A DNA stretch of 64,000 nt from Acidimicrobiaceae bacterium. Its GTDB lineage: Bacteria > Actinomycetota > Acidimicrobiia > Acidimicrobiales > Aldehydirespiratoraceae. The notes beneath the pieces were generated by a model. The model did no database searches, was not told the DNA's origin, and worked only from the letters and a program-made list of their open reading frames with translations. The DNA lies in NCBI GenBank assembly GCA_009835735.1, contig VXWX01000010.1, positions 49,073-113,072 of the forward strand. The letters are read 5' to 3'. Position 1 is the stretch's first letter. The number at the start of each line of letters is the position of its first letter. A program made the position numbers and the translations under genes. Shown here piece after piece: positions 34,847 to 42,842 of the stretch.

Positions 34847-35329
34847 TTATACGTCTAGGGGTCCGAGGTTGACGATGCCGTCAGCGGCTCCGGGTACATA
34901 GCCGTCGGGCAGCAGGTCGGGACCCACGTCCGCGAGGGGCACGAGCACGAAGTCCCGCTCATGCATGCGAGGATGCGGAACGACGAGGTCGGGCGTGCTC
35001 ACACGCTCGCCGTCGATCCACAGCAAGTCCGCGTCGAGGGTGCGAGGCCCCCAGCGCACCACCCTCACCCGGCCTGCCTCGAGTTCTCTGGCCCGGCACT
35101 GGGCCAGCAGCTCCTGAGCACTGGCCGCGGTCCGAAGCCTGACCACCATGTTGAGGTACGCCCCCTGCTCCGGACCGCCCACCGGCTTGGTCTCGTACAC
35201 GTCGGAGACCCCGTCGACGTCGTCGAACCCGTCCACCGCGCCCCGCAGGTAGGCCATCCGGTCTCCCAGGTTGGACCCCAGCGCCACGAACACCCTCCGA
35301 GTCGGCCCTCCATGATCCGGTGCGGTCAT
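34847..35329 (-). CDS. folK: 2-amino-4-hydroxy-6-hydroxymethyldihydropteridine pyrophosphokinase
   Basis: A 160-residue HPPK of folate synthesis. VFVALGSNLGDR begins the fold, YETKPVGGPEQGAYLN binds the pterin, and RWGPRTLDADLLWID is the family signature. Two bases separate its stop from the DUF2520 start; its ATG overlaps the stop of the preceding gene (ATGA). The usual partners folB, folP and folE are not in this cluster. Confidence 0.95.
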   Translation of the reverse strand: MTAPDHGGPTRRVFVALGSNLGDRMAYLRGAVDGFDDVDGVSDVYETKPVGGPEQGAYLNMVVRLRTAASAQELLAQCRARELEAGRVRVVRWGPRTLDADLLWIDGERVSTPDLVVPHPRMHERDFVLVPLADVGPDLLPDGYVPGAADGIVNLGPLDV

Positions 35330-35829
35330 GAGGCGGGCTTGAGCTGCTGGGCCATCGACACGATCTCACGAGCCATGGGACCGAGCTCGCGCTCCAGCAG
35401 CCGCTCGGCAATGGTGATGGCCTCGGGGCCGGTGTCGACCAGGCCCGACCACAGCAGGTAGCCCGCCACCACACCCGACACCCGGTCCCCGATTGAATCG
35501 TGGTGGAGCACCACCCGCTGGTCGGTCGAGCGGTCCCGGATCGTGGTCAGAATCTGCTCGAGACGCTCGGCGCCGTCGCCGGGCTCCGAGAAGGGCAGGT
35601 GGGCATAGGCCAGCCCGTGCTCGTCGTAGTCGTGGAGGTTGTAGGGAATCGACGTGATGCTCACGATCAAGCCGATCTCGTTGCGGCTCAGCCAGATGAT
35701 CTCCTCGACGCGCCGCACCCGCCGGTGGCCGACGCCATAGCCGCCGGGCCGCTCGCACACGCCGAAGCGATCGGTGATGATCCACCGGAAGCCCCGAGGC
35801 TCGATCCCTTCCGACCACTTGCTGCTCAT
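35326..35829 (-). CDS. dual-specificity-phosphatase-like protein lacking the catalytic Cys
   Basis: A 167-residue protein from the ATG at 35829, overlapping the hpt stop by 4 bases. Its fold follows DSP/PTP proteins: IITDRFGVCERPGGYGVG, YDEHGLAYAHLPF (the WPD-loop region) and VVLHHDSIGDRVSGVVAGYLL, which aligns with VHCxxGxxR-TG. The signature Cys is replaced by His (HHDSIGDR), although the phosphate-binding Arg stays. It is therefore probably a pseudophosphatase or a phosphate-binding regulator. It is tightly coupled to folK and hpt. Confidence 0.7.
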   Translation of the reverse strand: MSSKWSEGIEPRGFRWIITDRFGVCERPGGYGVGHRRVRRVEEIIWLSRNEIGLIVSITSIPYNLHDYDEHGLAYAHLPFSEPGDGAERLEQILTTIRDRSTDQRVVLHHDSIGDRVSGVVAGYLLWSGLVDTGPEAITIAERLLERELGPMAREIVSMAQQLKPAS

Positions 35830-36395
35830 GCATCTTCCAGATCGAAGAGATGCACCGAGGGCAGCTCCCGGTAGCGCTCGCCCACATCCAGCCCGTAACC
35901 CACCAGCCAGTCGGCCGGAACGGAGAATCCGACGTAGCGGATGCCCTCGGTGCGAGCGTCCTCCCGCACGAGCAGGGCGCACATCTCGAAGCTGGCCGGA
36001 CGCCTGGCCCTCAACAACTCGGCCAGGTAGTCGGTGGTGAGGCCGGAGTCGACTATGTCCTCCACCAGCACGACGTGACGGTCCCGCACGTCGGTGTCGA
36101 GATCCTTGATGATGCGGACCACTCCGCTGGACTCGGTGCTGAGTCCGTAGGAGGACACGGCCATGAAGTCGATCTCGACCGGCAGGTCGATCGCCCGGGC
36201 CAAGTCGCTCATGAACACGAAGGCGCCCTTGAGAACGCCGACCAGCAACGGGGGACGACCCTGGTAGTCGGCCGTGATCTCGGCACCGATCGCCTCCACG
36301 CGGGCTCGCAGCTCCTCGGGAGTGATGATGGCGCGCCCGACCGACCCCGGCGGCTTCGGCATCTGCGCCGCGGGCTGCTCCGGCGCCAAGCTCAT
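35826..36395 (-). CDS. hpt: hypoxanthine phosphoribosyltransferase
   Basis: A 189-residue purine-salvage enzyme making IMP or GMP from PRPP. LLVGVLKGAFVFMSDLARAI is the first loop, DRHVVLVEDIVDSGLT the PRPP-binding motif, and VGFSVPADWLVGYGLDVGERYR the purine pocket. Its stop overlaps the phosphatase-like gene. The synteny hpt next to tilS is conserved in actinobacteria. Confidence 0.95.
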   Translation of the reverse strand: MSLAPEQPAAQMPKPPGSVGRAIITPEELRARVEAIGAEITADYQGRPPLLVGVLKGAFVFMSDLARAIDLPVEIDFMAVSSYGLSTESSGVVRIIKDLDTDVRDRHVVLVEDIVDSGLTTDYLAELLRARRPASFEMCALLVREDARTEGIRYVGFSVPADWLVGYGLDVGERYRELPSVHLFDLEDA

Positions 36396-36434
36396 CCTCG
36401 CACCATACCGGGCGCTGCCCGGGCCTCTACGGGG

Positions 36435-37319
36435 TCAATCCGGCGGTTGGTCCCGATGTCGGGGCTCGATGCGGAGGCGGCCCGCAGTGCGGGCCACTCG
36501 ATGACCTCCGGTGATCTCGGTCGCGATGCCGCGACCCGCCGCGACGTCTAGCACCCGGCCGATCGAGGCGGCCGTCGGGGCCGAGCCGACGGCCTCAGCG
36601 ATCCAGCTCCTCAGCGCCTCGGCCGCCACCGCTCGCGGTGCGGCGGCGAGGGCGGCCGCGCTGGTGGGATCGATCTCTGCAGCCAACCCGGCGATCACGT
36701 CCAGCGCTTGGGAGGCCAGATCGGCGTGGCGATTCAGAAGGGGAACCGGGTCGCGTCCGAGAGCGTTCGCCAGTGCGGGCATCACCTCGTTGCGGATGGC
36801 CACCCGGGCGAAGGACGGGTCGTCGTTCATGGGATCGCGCACGGTTGGAAGCCCGAGCCGCTCACACAGGGCGTGCGTCTCGAAGCGGCGCAGTCCCAGC
36901 AGGGGACGGCCGACCCCCGCGTGGGGCGCAGCCGCGCCAGCCAGTCCCCCGCCCCGGCCGACGTTGAACAGCACGGTCTCGGCCCGATCGTCCGCCGTGT
37001 GGCCGACCAGCACGTCGCCGGGCAGCGCCCCGTAGCGGGCGGCACGCGCTCTCGCCTCCAGGTTGGGGCCGGGATCCACACGCACCCGGCGCAGCTCGAA
37101 ACCTGCCTCGAAGTGGTCCGCGATGGCTCGGGCCGCCTCGGCGTCGCGGCGCGCCGAGGGCCGCAGACCGTGGTCGACGTGCCAGGCGGTGACCTCCAGC
37201 CCGGTTGCGGTCGCCAGCGCGACCAGGGCGGCGGAATCGGGACCACCCGACAGGCCACAGGCCACGGCGGTGCCGGGCGCCGGGAAGGTGCAGCGCGCCA
37301 GCAGAGAATCGACGCTCAC
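36435..37319 (-). CDS. tilS: tRNA(Ile)-lysidine synthase
   Basis: A 294-residue TilS, which modifies C34 of tRNA-Ile(CAU) to lysidine. The PP-loop SGGPDS (near 24), HVDHGLRPSARRDAE and VLVGHTADDRAETVLFN are diagnostic. The protein is short, with the N-terminal ATP domain and a reduced helical C-terminal domain, as in other actinobacteria. Seventeen bases separate it from the protease gene upstream. Confidence 0.93.
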   Translation of the reverse strand: MSVDSLLARCTFPAPGTAVACGLSGGPDSAALVALATATGLEVTAWHVDHGLRPSARRDAEAARAIADHFEAGFELRRVRVDPGPNLEARARAARYGALPGDVLVGHTADDRAETVLFNVGRGGGLAGAAAPHAGVGRPLLGLRRFETHALCERLGLPTVRDPMNDDPSFARVAIRNEVMPALANALGRDPVPLLNRHADLASQALDVIAGLAAEIDPTSAAALAAAPRAVAAEALRSWIAEAVGSAPTAASIGRVLDVAAGRGIATEITGGHRVARTAGRLRIEPRHRDQPPD

Positions 37320-37335
37320 ACCAGGCGTTGCCGTC

Positions 37336-38478
37336 TCAGGCTGCCGCCTCGGTGACGCTCATGCGGCTGACCCAATCGCTCGGGCTGCGGATCTCGGCGA
37401 TGCCGGGAACGTTCCCGGGGCTCTCCCAGACACGGTCGAGCAAGGCCGCGCCACCGACCTCCTCGACCGACGAGATGAAGTGTTCGCCCTCGGCGTACTG
37501 CTTGATCTTGGCATCGAGGCCGATCACCCGCTGGAAGACCTTGGCGAACCCCCGCACCGACTCCCGTCGCCTGCGCATCACCCGCCCGAACCGGGGAGCG
37601 GAAGGGACGAGGCCCTTGCCGGCTCGATCCATGGTCACGTCGCCGTGGCCCTCGAGAAGGCTCATGAGACCGGCGAGCTGCTCCAGAGTCTCCACCTGTG
37701 CCTCTGAGGCGAACAGGGCCATGATCCCGCCGGCCGCCAGCGGGTCCTCGCCGCGGCGCCGGGCCTCCACCACCCGGCGCACGGCCGCCGCGATCCGCTT
37801 CGGGTCGGGATCCACCGAGTCGAGCACCGATTCGACCAGGCCGATGAAGTGCGGCCGCATCCATTCCACGCCGGTGAACTGGGCCCGATGGGTCACCTCG
37901 TGGAGCGCCAGCCAGAGCCGGAACTCGGCCGGGTCGAAGGCGTACTTGTTCTCCAGCGACAGGACATTGGGGGCCACGTAGTAGACGATGTCCTGGTCTT
38001 CGGGCTTGTCGTCCTCGATGATCAGCAGGTCGTACTGGCCCAGCACCCGCGTGGACATCCAGCCCAGCATGACGCCGAGCTCGGCTCCGGCCACCCGCCG
38101 GGTGATCGGGGCCAGCATCCCGTCCGAGCCCGTGCCGAGCTTGGCCGCGAGGGGCTTCAGCAGACGCTGGAACGAGGCCAGGTTGGCGTCGATCCAACCG
38201 ACCCGGTCGGTCACCCTGCCCCGGGCCGGTCCCGACAGCGACCGCAGGCCGGTGAAATCGGCTACCAGCCCCTCAGCCCTCTGGGTGCAGTCGGCGAAGT
38301 CCTCGGCCAGGCCGTCACGCCAGCGCGGCGCGGTGTAGGGCTCGCGCCGGGCGGTGCGCACCGCAACCCGGCGGGCCAGGTCCCAGTCGATGGGGTCGTC
38401 AAGGTCTCCAGGATCGTTGGGACCGTCGACATCGACGGCACCTTCGAGTTCGACGGAGCCCTCGGCGTGGGCGCCCAT
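37336..38478 (-). CDS. zinc-dependent metalloprotease, DUF2342 type
   Basis: A 380-residue member of the actinobacterial coenzyme F420-biosynthesis-associated/DUF2342 putative metallopeptidases. LWLALHEVTHRAQF contains the H-E-x-x-H zinc site, and a downstream Glu-rich helix could supply the third ligand. No signal peptide is seen, so it is cytoplasmic. The gene sits before tilS and hpt as in Mycobacterium. The substrate is unknown. Confidence 0.88.
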   Translation of the reverse strand: MGAHAEGSVELEGAVDVDGPNDPGDLDDPIDWDLARRVAVRTARREPYTAPRWRDGLAEDFADCTQRAEGLVADFTGLRSLSGPARGRVTDRVGWIDANLASFQRLLKPLAAKLGTGSDGMLAPITRRVAGAELGVMLGWMSTRVLGQYDLLIIEDDKPEDQDIVYYVAPNVLSLENKYAFDPAEFRLWLALHEVTHRAQFTGVEWMRPHFIGLVESVLDSVDPDPKRIAAAVRRVVEARRRGEDPLAAGGIMALFASEAQVETLEQLAGLMSLLEGHGDVTMDRAGKGLVPSAPRFGRVMRRRRESVRGFAKVFQRVIGLDAKIKQYAEGEHFISSVEEVGGAALLDRVWESPGNVPGIAEIRSPSDWVSRMSVTEAAA

Positions 38479-38488
38479 GGGCTAGGGC

Positions 38489-38620
38489 TCAGTCCCTCGG
38501 GTATCGCTTGTAGGTGACCTTCTGGAGGTAGCCGGCGATGGTCGCCACGATGGCGACGATGCCCGCCACGGCCAGCGGGACCGCGATCCAGAAGTGCCAT
38601 ACGACACCGGCGAAGGTCAT
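38489..38620 (-). CDS. 43-residue single-span membrane protein
   Basis: MTFAGVVWHFWIAVPLAVAG begins a short protein with one hydrophobic helix (residues 3-33) and a basic C-terminus (YKRYPRD). Its ATG overlaps the stop of the anti-sigma gene by 4 bases, so it is translated with the sigma operon. Similar tiny proteins occur in this place in other actinobacteria. Function unknown; an inner-membrane partner of the stress regulon is possible. Confidence 0.75.
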   Translation of the reverse strand: MTFAGVVWHFWIAVPLAVAGIVAIVATIAGYLQKVTYKRYPRD

Positions 38621-38853
38621 GGGTTCGCAGTGTAGATGGCTCGTAGGACGCGCACTCGCAGCGATTCCGGGACCTGCTCCTCGCAGCAGCAGCGGGCCAC
38701 TGTCATCCGGACCTGGGCCTCGAAGTGGAACGCGTCGGCGCAGGAAGGACAGCACTCGAGGTGCGCGGAGATAGCAGTGCGGACCGCAACGGTGGCCTCA
38801 CCGTCGAGGTAGAGGTGAAGGTCTCGGCAAGCGTCGTCGCAGTTGCAGACCAC
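38617..38853 (-). CDS. RsrA-like zinc anti-sigma factor
   Basis: A 78-residue anti-sigma factor. The ZAS motif is seen as H-x3-C-x2-C (HLECCPSC) with an N-terminal Cys-containing segment (CNCDDACRDLHLYLDGEAT), matching the mycothiol-linked redox anti-sigma family that holds SigR/SigH. Extra Cys residues occur (CCPSC and CCC near 55). It starts with GTG, 3 bases after the sigma gene. On oxidation it should release the sigma factor. Confidence 0.9.
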   Translation of the reverse strand: MVCNCDDACRDLHLYLDGEATVAVRTAISAHLECCPSCADAFHFEAQVRMTVARCCCEEQVPESLRVRVLRAIYTANP

Positions 38854-38856
38854 GGG

Positions 38857-39450
38857 TCAACTCCTGTCGTCCGGACCGGCCTCTGGCTCCTGGGGGAGGA
38901 GCCGGTGGCGGGCGGCAAAGTCGTACAACCTCTTGTGGAGCTGTTTTCTTCCCCGATGCAGGCGGCTCATTACGGTGCCGATGGGGACATCGAGGATCTC
39001 CGCGATCTCCGAGTAGGAGAAGCCCTCCACATCGGCGAGCAGTACGGGCAGGCGGTAGTAGTCGGGAAGGTCCTCCACAGCCTGCTTCACCTCGTGCTCG
39101 GTGAACAGCGAGGACAGCTCGTCCTCGACGCTGCGGCCGAGCCGTGCCGCTGTGTCACCGCCGAGGCGGCGGTACAGATAGAGGTGCTCCACATCGCCCA
39201 GGTCGGTCTCGGCGGGTCGCCGCTGGCGGCGCCGGTACTCGCTGATGTAGGCGTTGGTGAGGATGCGATACATCCACGCCTTCAGGTTGGTTCCCGCCGT
39301 GAAGGTGCCGTAGGACCGGTAGGCCCGCAGGTAGGTCTCCGACACCAGGTCCTCGGCGTCGGCCGGGTTGCGGGTCAGCCGCATGGCCGCCGAGTACAAC
39401 GACGGCATCAGCGGCAGGGCGTCGTCCGCGAAGGTTGCCTGGTCGGCCAC
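38857..39450 (-). CDS. SigR/SigH-type ECF sigma factor
   Basis: A 197-residue group IV sigma factor. Region 2 is [41 protein letters not shown], with the [17 protein letters not shown] signature of SigR/SigH. Region 4 is [24 protein letters not shown]. It responds to thiol oxidation through the adjacent anti-sigma factor. It starts with GTG, only 26 bases downstream of the tRNA-Thr gene on the same strand. Confidence 0.93.
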   Translation of the reverse strand: MADQATFADDALPLMPSLYSAAMRLTRNPADAEDLVSETYLRAYRSYGTFTAGTNLKAWMYRILTNAYISEYRRRQRRPAETDLGDVEHLYLYRRLGGDTAARLGRSVEDELSSLFTEHEVKQAVEDLPDYYRLPVLLADVEGFSYSEIAEILDVPIGTVMSRLHRGRKQLHKRLYDFAARHRLLPQEPEAGPDDRS

Positions 39451-39476
39451 TCACCGCCTCTTTGGCTGGGGTTGGG

Positions 39477-39549
39477 AGCCCGAAAGGGGATTTGAACCCC
39501 TGACCTACGCTTTACGAGAGCGTCGCTCTACCGACTGAGCTATTCGGGC
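39477..39549 (-). tRNA. tRNA-Thr (anticodon CGT)
   Basis: A 73-base cloverleaf. The acceptor stem GCCCGAA pairs with TTCGGGC, the D arm is GCTC-AGTCGGTA-GAGC, the anticodon arm ACGCT-CTCGTAA-AGCGT (CGT, Thr), and the T arm AGGGG-TTCAAAT-CCCCT. The discriminator is U and the CCA tail is not encoded. It lies between holB and the sigma gene with 23 and 26 bases on either side. A tRNA-Thr next to holB is conserved in Mycobacterium. Confidence 0.97.
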
Positions 39550-39572
39550 CTGTACGCCGCGGGCGGAGCCGC

Positions 39573-40712
39573 CTAGCGCCCGCTCAGGCTATCGCCCAGG
39601 GGCGGCAGGTCGAGCAGCAGCGCCTGGAGGGCCAGGGCCTCGTTCGGGGAGCGGATCAGGCTCTCAGCGGTGGCCCGCAAGCGGTCTACGGCCCGCATGG
39701 CCGCAGTGACTCGCCGGTTCGCCGCCGGATCGTCGGGCACCGAGGTGATCTCATCGCGGTATCGGGCGCCGAGAGTGGACAGTCCGAATCGGATCTCGTC
39801 GGTGCGGAACTGGCGGTGCTCGCGCTTGTGCTGCGCTTCGATGATGCTGCGGCCCGAGCCCCTCACACCGAAGTGCTCCTCACGTTGCTCCAGGGTGACG
39901 ATCTCGGCTCTGTGGCGCTCGGTGAGGGCTCCGCCGGCCTCGTCGATCATGGCACGCAGTTCGGCTACCAGCAGCGCGACGGCGGCCCCGGTTCCATCGA
40001 GGCGGTCCGGCACCATCCACCACGCCTCGCGCCGGGCCGCCACCCGCTCGTCGGTGGCCAGGACCCTGGCCCGATGGAGGTTGCCAGCAGCCGCGGCCGC
40101 CACCAGCGGGGCCCGGTCGGCCGCGACCAGACCCTCCGACACCAGCACCCGGGCGATCTCGGCGTTGGGAACCGGGCTGAAGTCGACTCTTGTGCAGCGC
40201 GACGCGATGGTGACGTGCTCGGGCAGCACCTGCTCGGCCAGCAGCACCCACACCACCGAGCCGGCCGGCTCCTCGACCGGTTTGAGCAGGGCCGCCGCCG
40301 CGGCCGGTGTGGCGGTGTGGAAACGGTCGACGACCAGCACCTTGCGGGGGCCCTCCACGGGTGTGCGGCTGGCCTCGACGATGAGCTGGGACACCTCCTC
40401 CTCGCGGCGCAGGCTCGGGCCGGATGGGCTGAGCACGAAGACGTCGGGGTGCTCACGGCTGGCAGCCAGACGACGATGTCTGGCGGACCGCGCCGGATCG
40501 GAGCCTGCCCGCTGGTCCGCGGCCGCGATCAGCTCCCCCGCGAAGGCGCCGGCAGCGGCCTGCCTGCCCGAGCCCCGCGGGCCGACCAGCAGGTACGCGT
40601 GCACCGGCGATGCCACTGCCGCCGCCAAGGCAGCCACCGCCTGCGGCTGGCCCACCACCGCCGACCAAGGATCCGCGGATGCAGTCTCGGCGTCGGCATC
40701 GAGAAGGGTCAT
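39573..40712 (-). CDS. holB: DNA polymerase III, delta' subunit
   Basis: A 379-residue clamp-loader subunit. VVGQPQAVAAL opens the AAA+ fold; the P-loop is GPRGSGRQ, degenerate as usual in delta'. KVLVVDRFHTATPAAAAALLKPVEEP and IASRCTRVDF (sensor 1 and SRC) follow. Its ATG overlaps the tmk stop by 4 bases. Confidence 0.93.
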   Translation of the reverse strand: MTLLDADAETASADPWSAVVGQPQAVAALAAAVASPVHAYLLVGPRGSGRQAAAGAFAGELIAAADQRAGSDPARSARHRRLAASREHPDVFVLSPSGPSLRREEEVSQLIVEASRTPVEGPRKVLVVDRFHTATPAAAAALLKPVEEPAGSVVWVLLAEQVLPEHVTIASRCTRVDFSPVPNAEIARVLVSEGLVAADRAPLVAAAAAGNLHRARVLATDERVAARREAWWMVPDRLDGTGAAVALLVAELRAMIDEAGGALTERHRAEIVTLEQREEHFGVRGSGRSIIEAQHKREHRQFRTDEIRFGLSTLGARYRDEITSVPDDPAANRRVTAAMRAVDRLRATAESLIRSPNEALALQALLLDLPPLGDSLSGR

Positions 40713-41317
40713 CGCATACCGCCGAGACGTTCTTGCACGGCGGCCATTACCCGGGCGGCTACGTCATCCACCGAGCCGTCGGCATCGACCACCACCCAGT
40801 GGTCCGGGTCGGCCTCGGCCATGGCCAGGTAGCCAGCCCGGACCCGATCGAGGAAGCCGTCACCGGTTCCCTCGAAGCGGTCGAGTGACGACCCCAGCCG
40901 CCGCGACGCCAATTCGAGGGGGATGTCAAGGAGCAAGTTCAAATCTGGTTCGATCCCTCCGGTGGCGAAGCGCATCATCGTCTGCAACTCCGCGAGATCG
41001 AGACCGCGCCCGTAGCCCTGGTAGGCGAGCGTCGACGCGGTGAAGCGGTCGGTGACTACGTCCCGACCGGCTTCCAGCGCGGGACCGACGATCTGGGCAA
41101 CATGCTGGGCCTTGTCCGCGATTATCAGCAGCGCCTCGGTGCGGTCGTCGAGAGAATCGTTGTCCGGATCGAGCAACGCCCGCCTGATGACCCCGCCCAC
41201 GTCGGTAGCGCCGAACTGGAAGGTGAACACCGCACCCAGAGACACGGCCAACATCTGGGCCTGGGTGGACTTTCCCGATGCGTCCACCCCCTCGACCGCG
41301 ATGAGCCGGCCGGTCAC
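40709..41317 (-). CDS. tmk: thymidylate kinase
   Basis: A 202-residue dTMP kinase. LIAVEGVDASGKST is the P-loop, DRFTASTLAYQGYGRG the DRF motif region, and the LID segment lies near RRLGSSLDRFEGTGDGF. I start at the GTG at 41317, which overlaps the MFS stop (GTGA). An open frame continues upstream without homology. Confidence 0.94.
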   Translation of the reverse strand: MTGRLIAVEGVDASGKSTQAQMLAVSLGAVFTFQFGATDVGGVIRRALLDPDNDSLDDRTEALLIIADKAQHVAQIVGPALEAGRDVVTDRFTASTLAYQGYGRGLDLAELQTMMRFATGGIEPDLNLLLDIPLELASRRLGSSLDRFEGTGDGFLDRVRAGYLAMAEADPDHWVVVDADGSVDDVAARVMAAVQERLGGMR

Positions 41318-42759
41318 TGCGCCGACGCCTCGCTCTCGGACGCCACTACGCCCTGCTCGCGAGCCCCGGATCGCAGGCTCAATGTTGCCAGGGCGCCGGC
41401 GACAACGATGATCACACCAGCGATCCACATCGTTAGGCGCGATCCGGGCAACTCAACCACCGCTCCGAGCACCGTGACCTCCTGGTCCCACCAGCGGTCC
41501 GACAGGCCGTCGAGCAGGTCGGCCAGCACGCCGCCGACGGCCAGCGCGATCAGCGCGCACAGCCGCACCAGCACCAGCAGGGCTGCGAACACCCGGCCCC
41601 GGATCTCGTTGTCGACGTTCTCGTGCAGCAGCGTGAACCCGAGCACATACGAGGGCCCGGCCAGCATCCCGAGCAGGACCACCAGTGGGATCATCAGCGA
41701 CAGCCGGTCCACCGACGCAGCGGCCAGCAGTACCACACCCGCGCCGATGAGCGCTGATGTGAACCCGCGGAGCCGGTTGATGCGATTCTGCAGCGCAGCG
41801 GCCGAGGCCACGCCCACCGCCATGCCCACTCCGAGCGAGAACAGCACGGCATGGAAGTCGGCCTCCCGCCCGACGATCACTTCGTCGACGAACCGGGCGC
41901 CCAGAACCACCACCATCCCCGCGCCCATCACCGCAGTGGCCAACCCCACGTTCACCGACCGCACGATGCGGTTCCTGCCCACCAGGCGCCAGCCTTCCCT
42001 GAGCTCGCGGATGGCCCCGCCGAGATCAAGGCTCCCCCGCTCGGTCGCCTGACGCTCGTTGCGGGAGCGCACCGGGATGGCGATGCGCCAGATGATCAGC
42101 GCGGTCACCAGGAACGTCAGCGCGTCCACATAGAAGGCCAGCCCCTCCTCGTTGAGCCGCAGGTTCGTCACCCATCCCTCGTCCGGCACCGCCTCCGCCG
42201 CCTTGGCCAGCAGCGCGGCCGCCCCGGCGGCTACCGGGAACATGCCGTAGGCCGCGGTCACATTGAGCGAGTTAGCCGCGGTGAGCTTCTCGCGAGGCAC
42301 GAGATTCGGGACGGTCGCCTCCTTGGCCGGCTGCCACATCATCGTGAGCAGCTCAAGCAGGAAGCTGGCCACCACCAGGCCGACAATGGTGTCGACGAAC
42401 GGCAGCGTCACCAGGACCAGCGCACGACCCACGTCGCAGGCCACCATCACCCGTTTGCGGTTCAGCCGATCAACAATCACGCCCGCCGCGGTGGCCAGGA
42501 AGAAGCCCGGCGCCACTCGGGCGGCCAGCACCAAGGCAATGGCGGTGCCCTTGGACCCTTCGGGGGCGAGCTGGTCAGCCAAGGCAATGGTGGCGAACAG
42601 TCCGAGCCAGTCGCCGGTGGCCGACACCACCTGGGCGATCCAGAGCCTGAAGAAGTCCCGTGTGCCGAAGATCCGCTCCAGGCGCCCCGACGGTCGGGCT
42701 GCCTCGAAGGCCTCGTCGAGCCGGGTGCCGGCCGAAGATCGGGGCGCAGCCTCATCCAC
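41314..42759 (-). CDS. MFS transporter
   Basis: A membrane transporter of about 481 residues with some 12 hydrophobic helices, beginning ERIFGTRDFFRLWIAQVVSATGDWLGLFA, which is typical of the MFS_3/macrolide-efflux-like group. The cytoplasmic loop IVDRLNRKRVMVACDVGRA carries the signature between helices 2 and 3. The start is uncertain: a GTG at 42759 fits the family best, but has no strong ribosome-binding site. Coupled to tmk. The substrate is unknown; drug or metabolite export is likely. Confidence 0.83.
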   Translation of the reverse strand: MDEAAPRSSAGTRLDEAFEAARPSGRLERIFGTRDFFRLWIAQVVSATGDWLGLFATIALADQLAPEGSKGTAIALVLAARVAPGFFLATAAGVIVDRLNRKRVMVACDVGRALVLVTLPFVDTIVGLVVASFLLELLTMMWQPAKEATVPNLVPREKLTAANSLNVTAAYGMFPVAAGAAALLAKAAEAVPDEGWVTNLRLNEEGLAFYVDALTFLVTALIIWRIAIPVRSRNERQATERGSLDLGGAIRELREGWRLVGRNRIVRSVNVGLATAVMGAGMVVVLGARFVDEVIVGREADFHAVLFSLGVGMAVGVASAAALQNRINRLRGFTSALIGAGVVLLAAASVDRLSLMIPLVVLLGMLAGPSYVLGFTLLHENVDNEIRGRVFAALLVLVRLCALIALAVGGVLADLLDGLSDRWWDQEVTVLGAVVELPGSRLTMWIAGVIIVVAGALATLSLRSGAREQGVVASESEASAQ

Positions 42760-42842
42760 GACATCTGAGGCTACGCGTTGTGACCCGCCCGTGGCTTGCT
42801 GCCGTTCGGGACCGCTCGGGCGTACCTGCGCTCGCCCGTGGA

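Noticed and set aside
39477..39549. tRNA gene as an integration site for the surrounding genes
   Set aside because: No duplicated tRNA 3' end and no integrase nearby; the neighbouring genes are conserved core genes.
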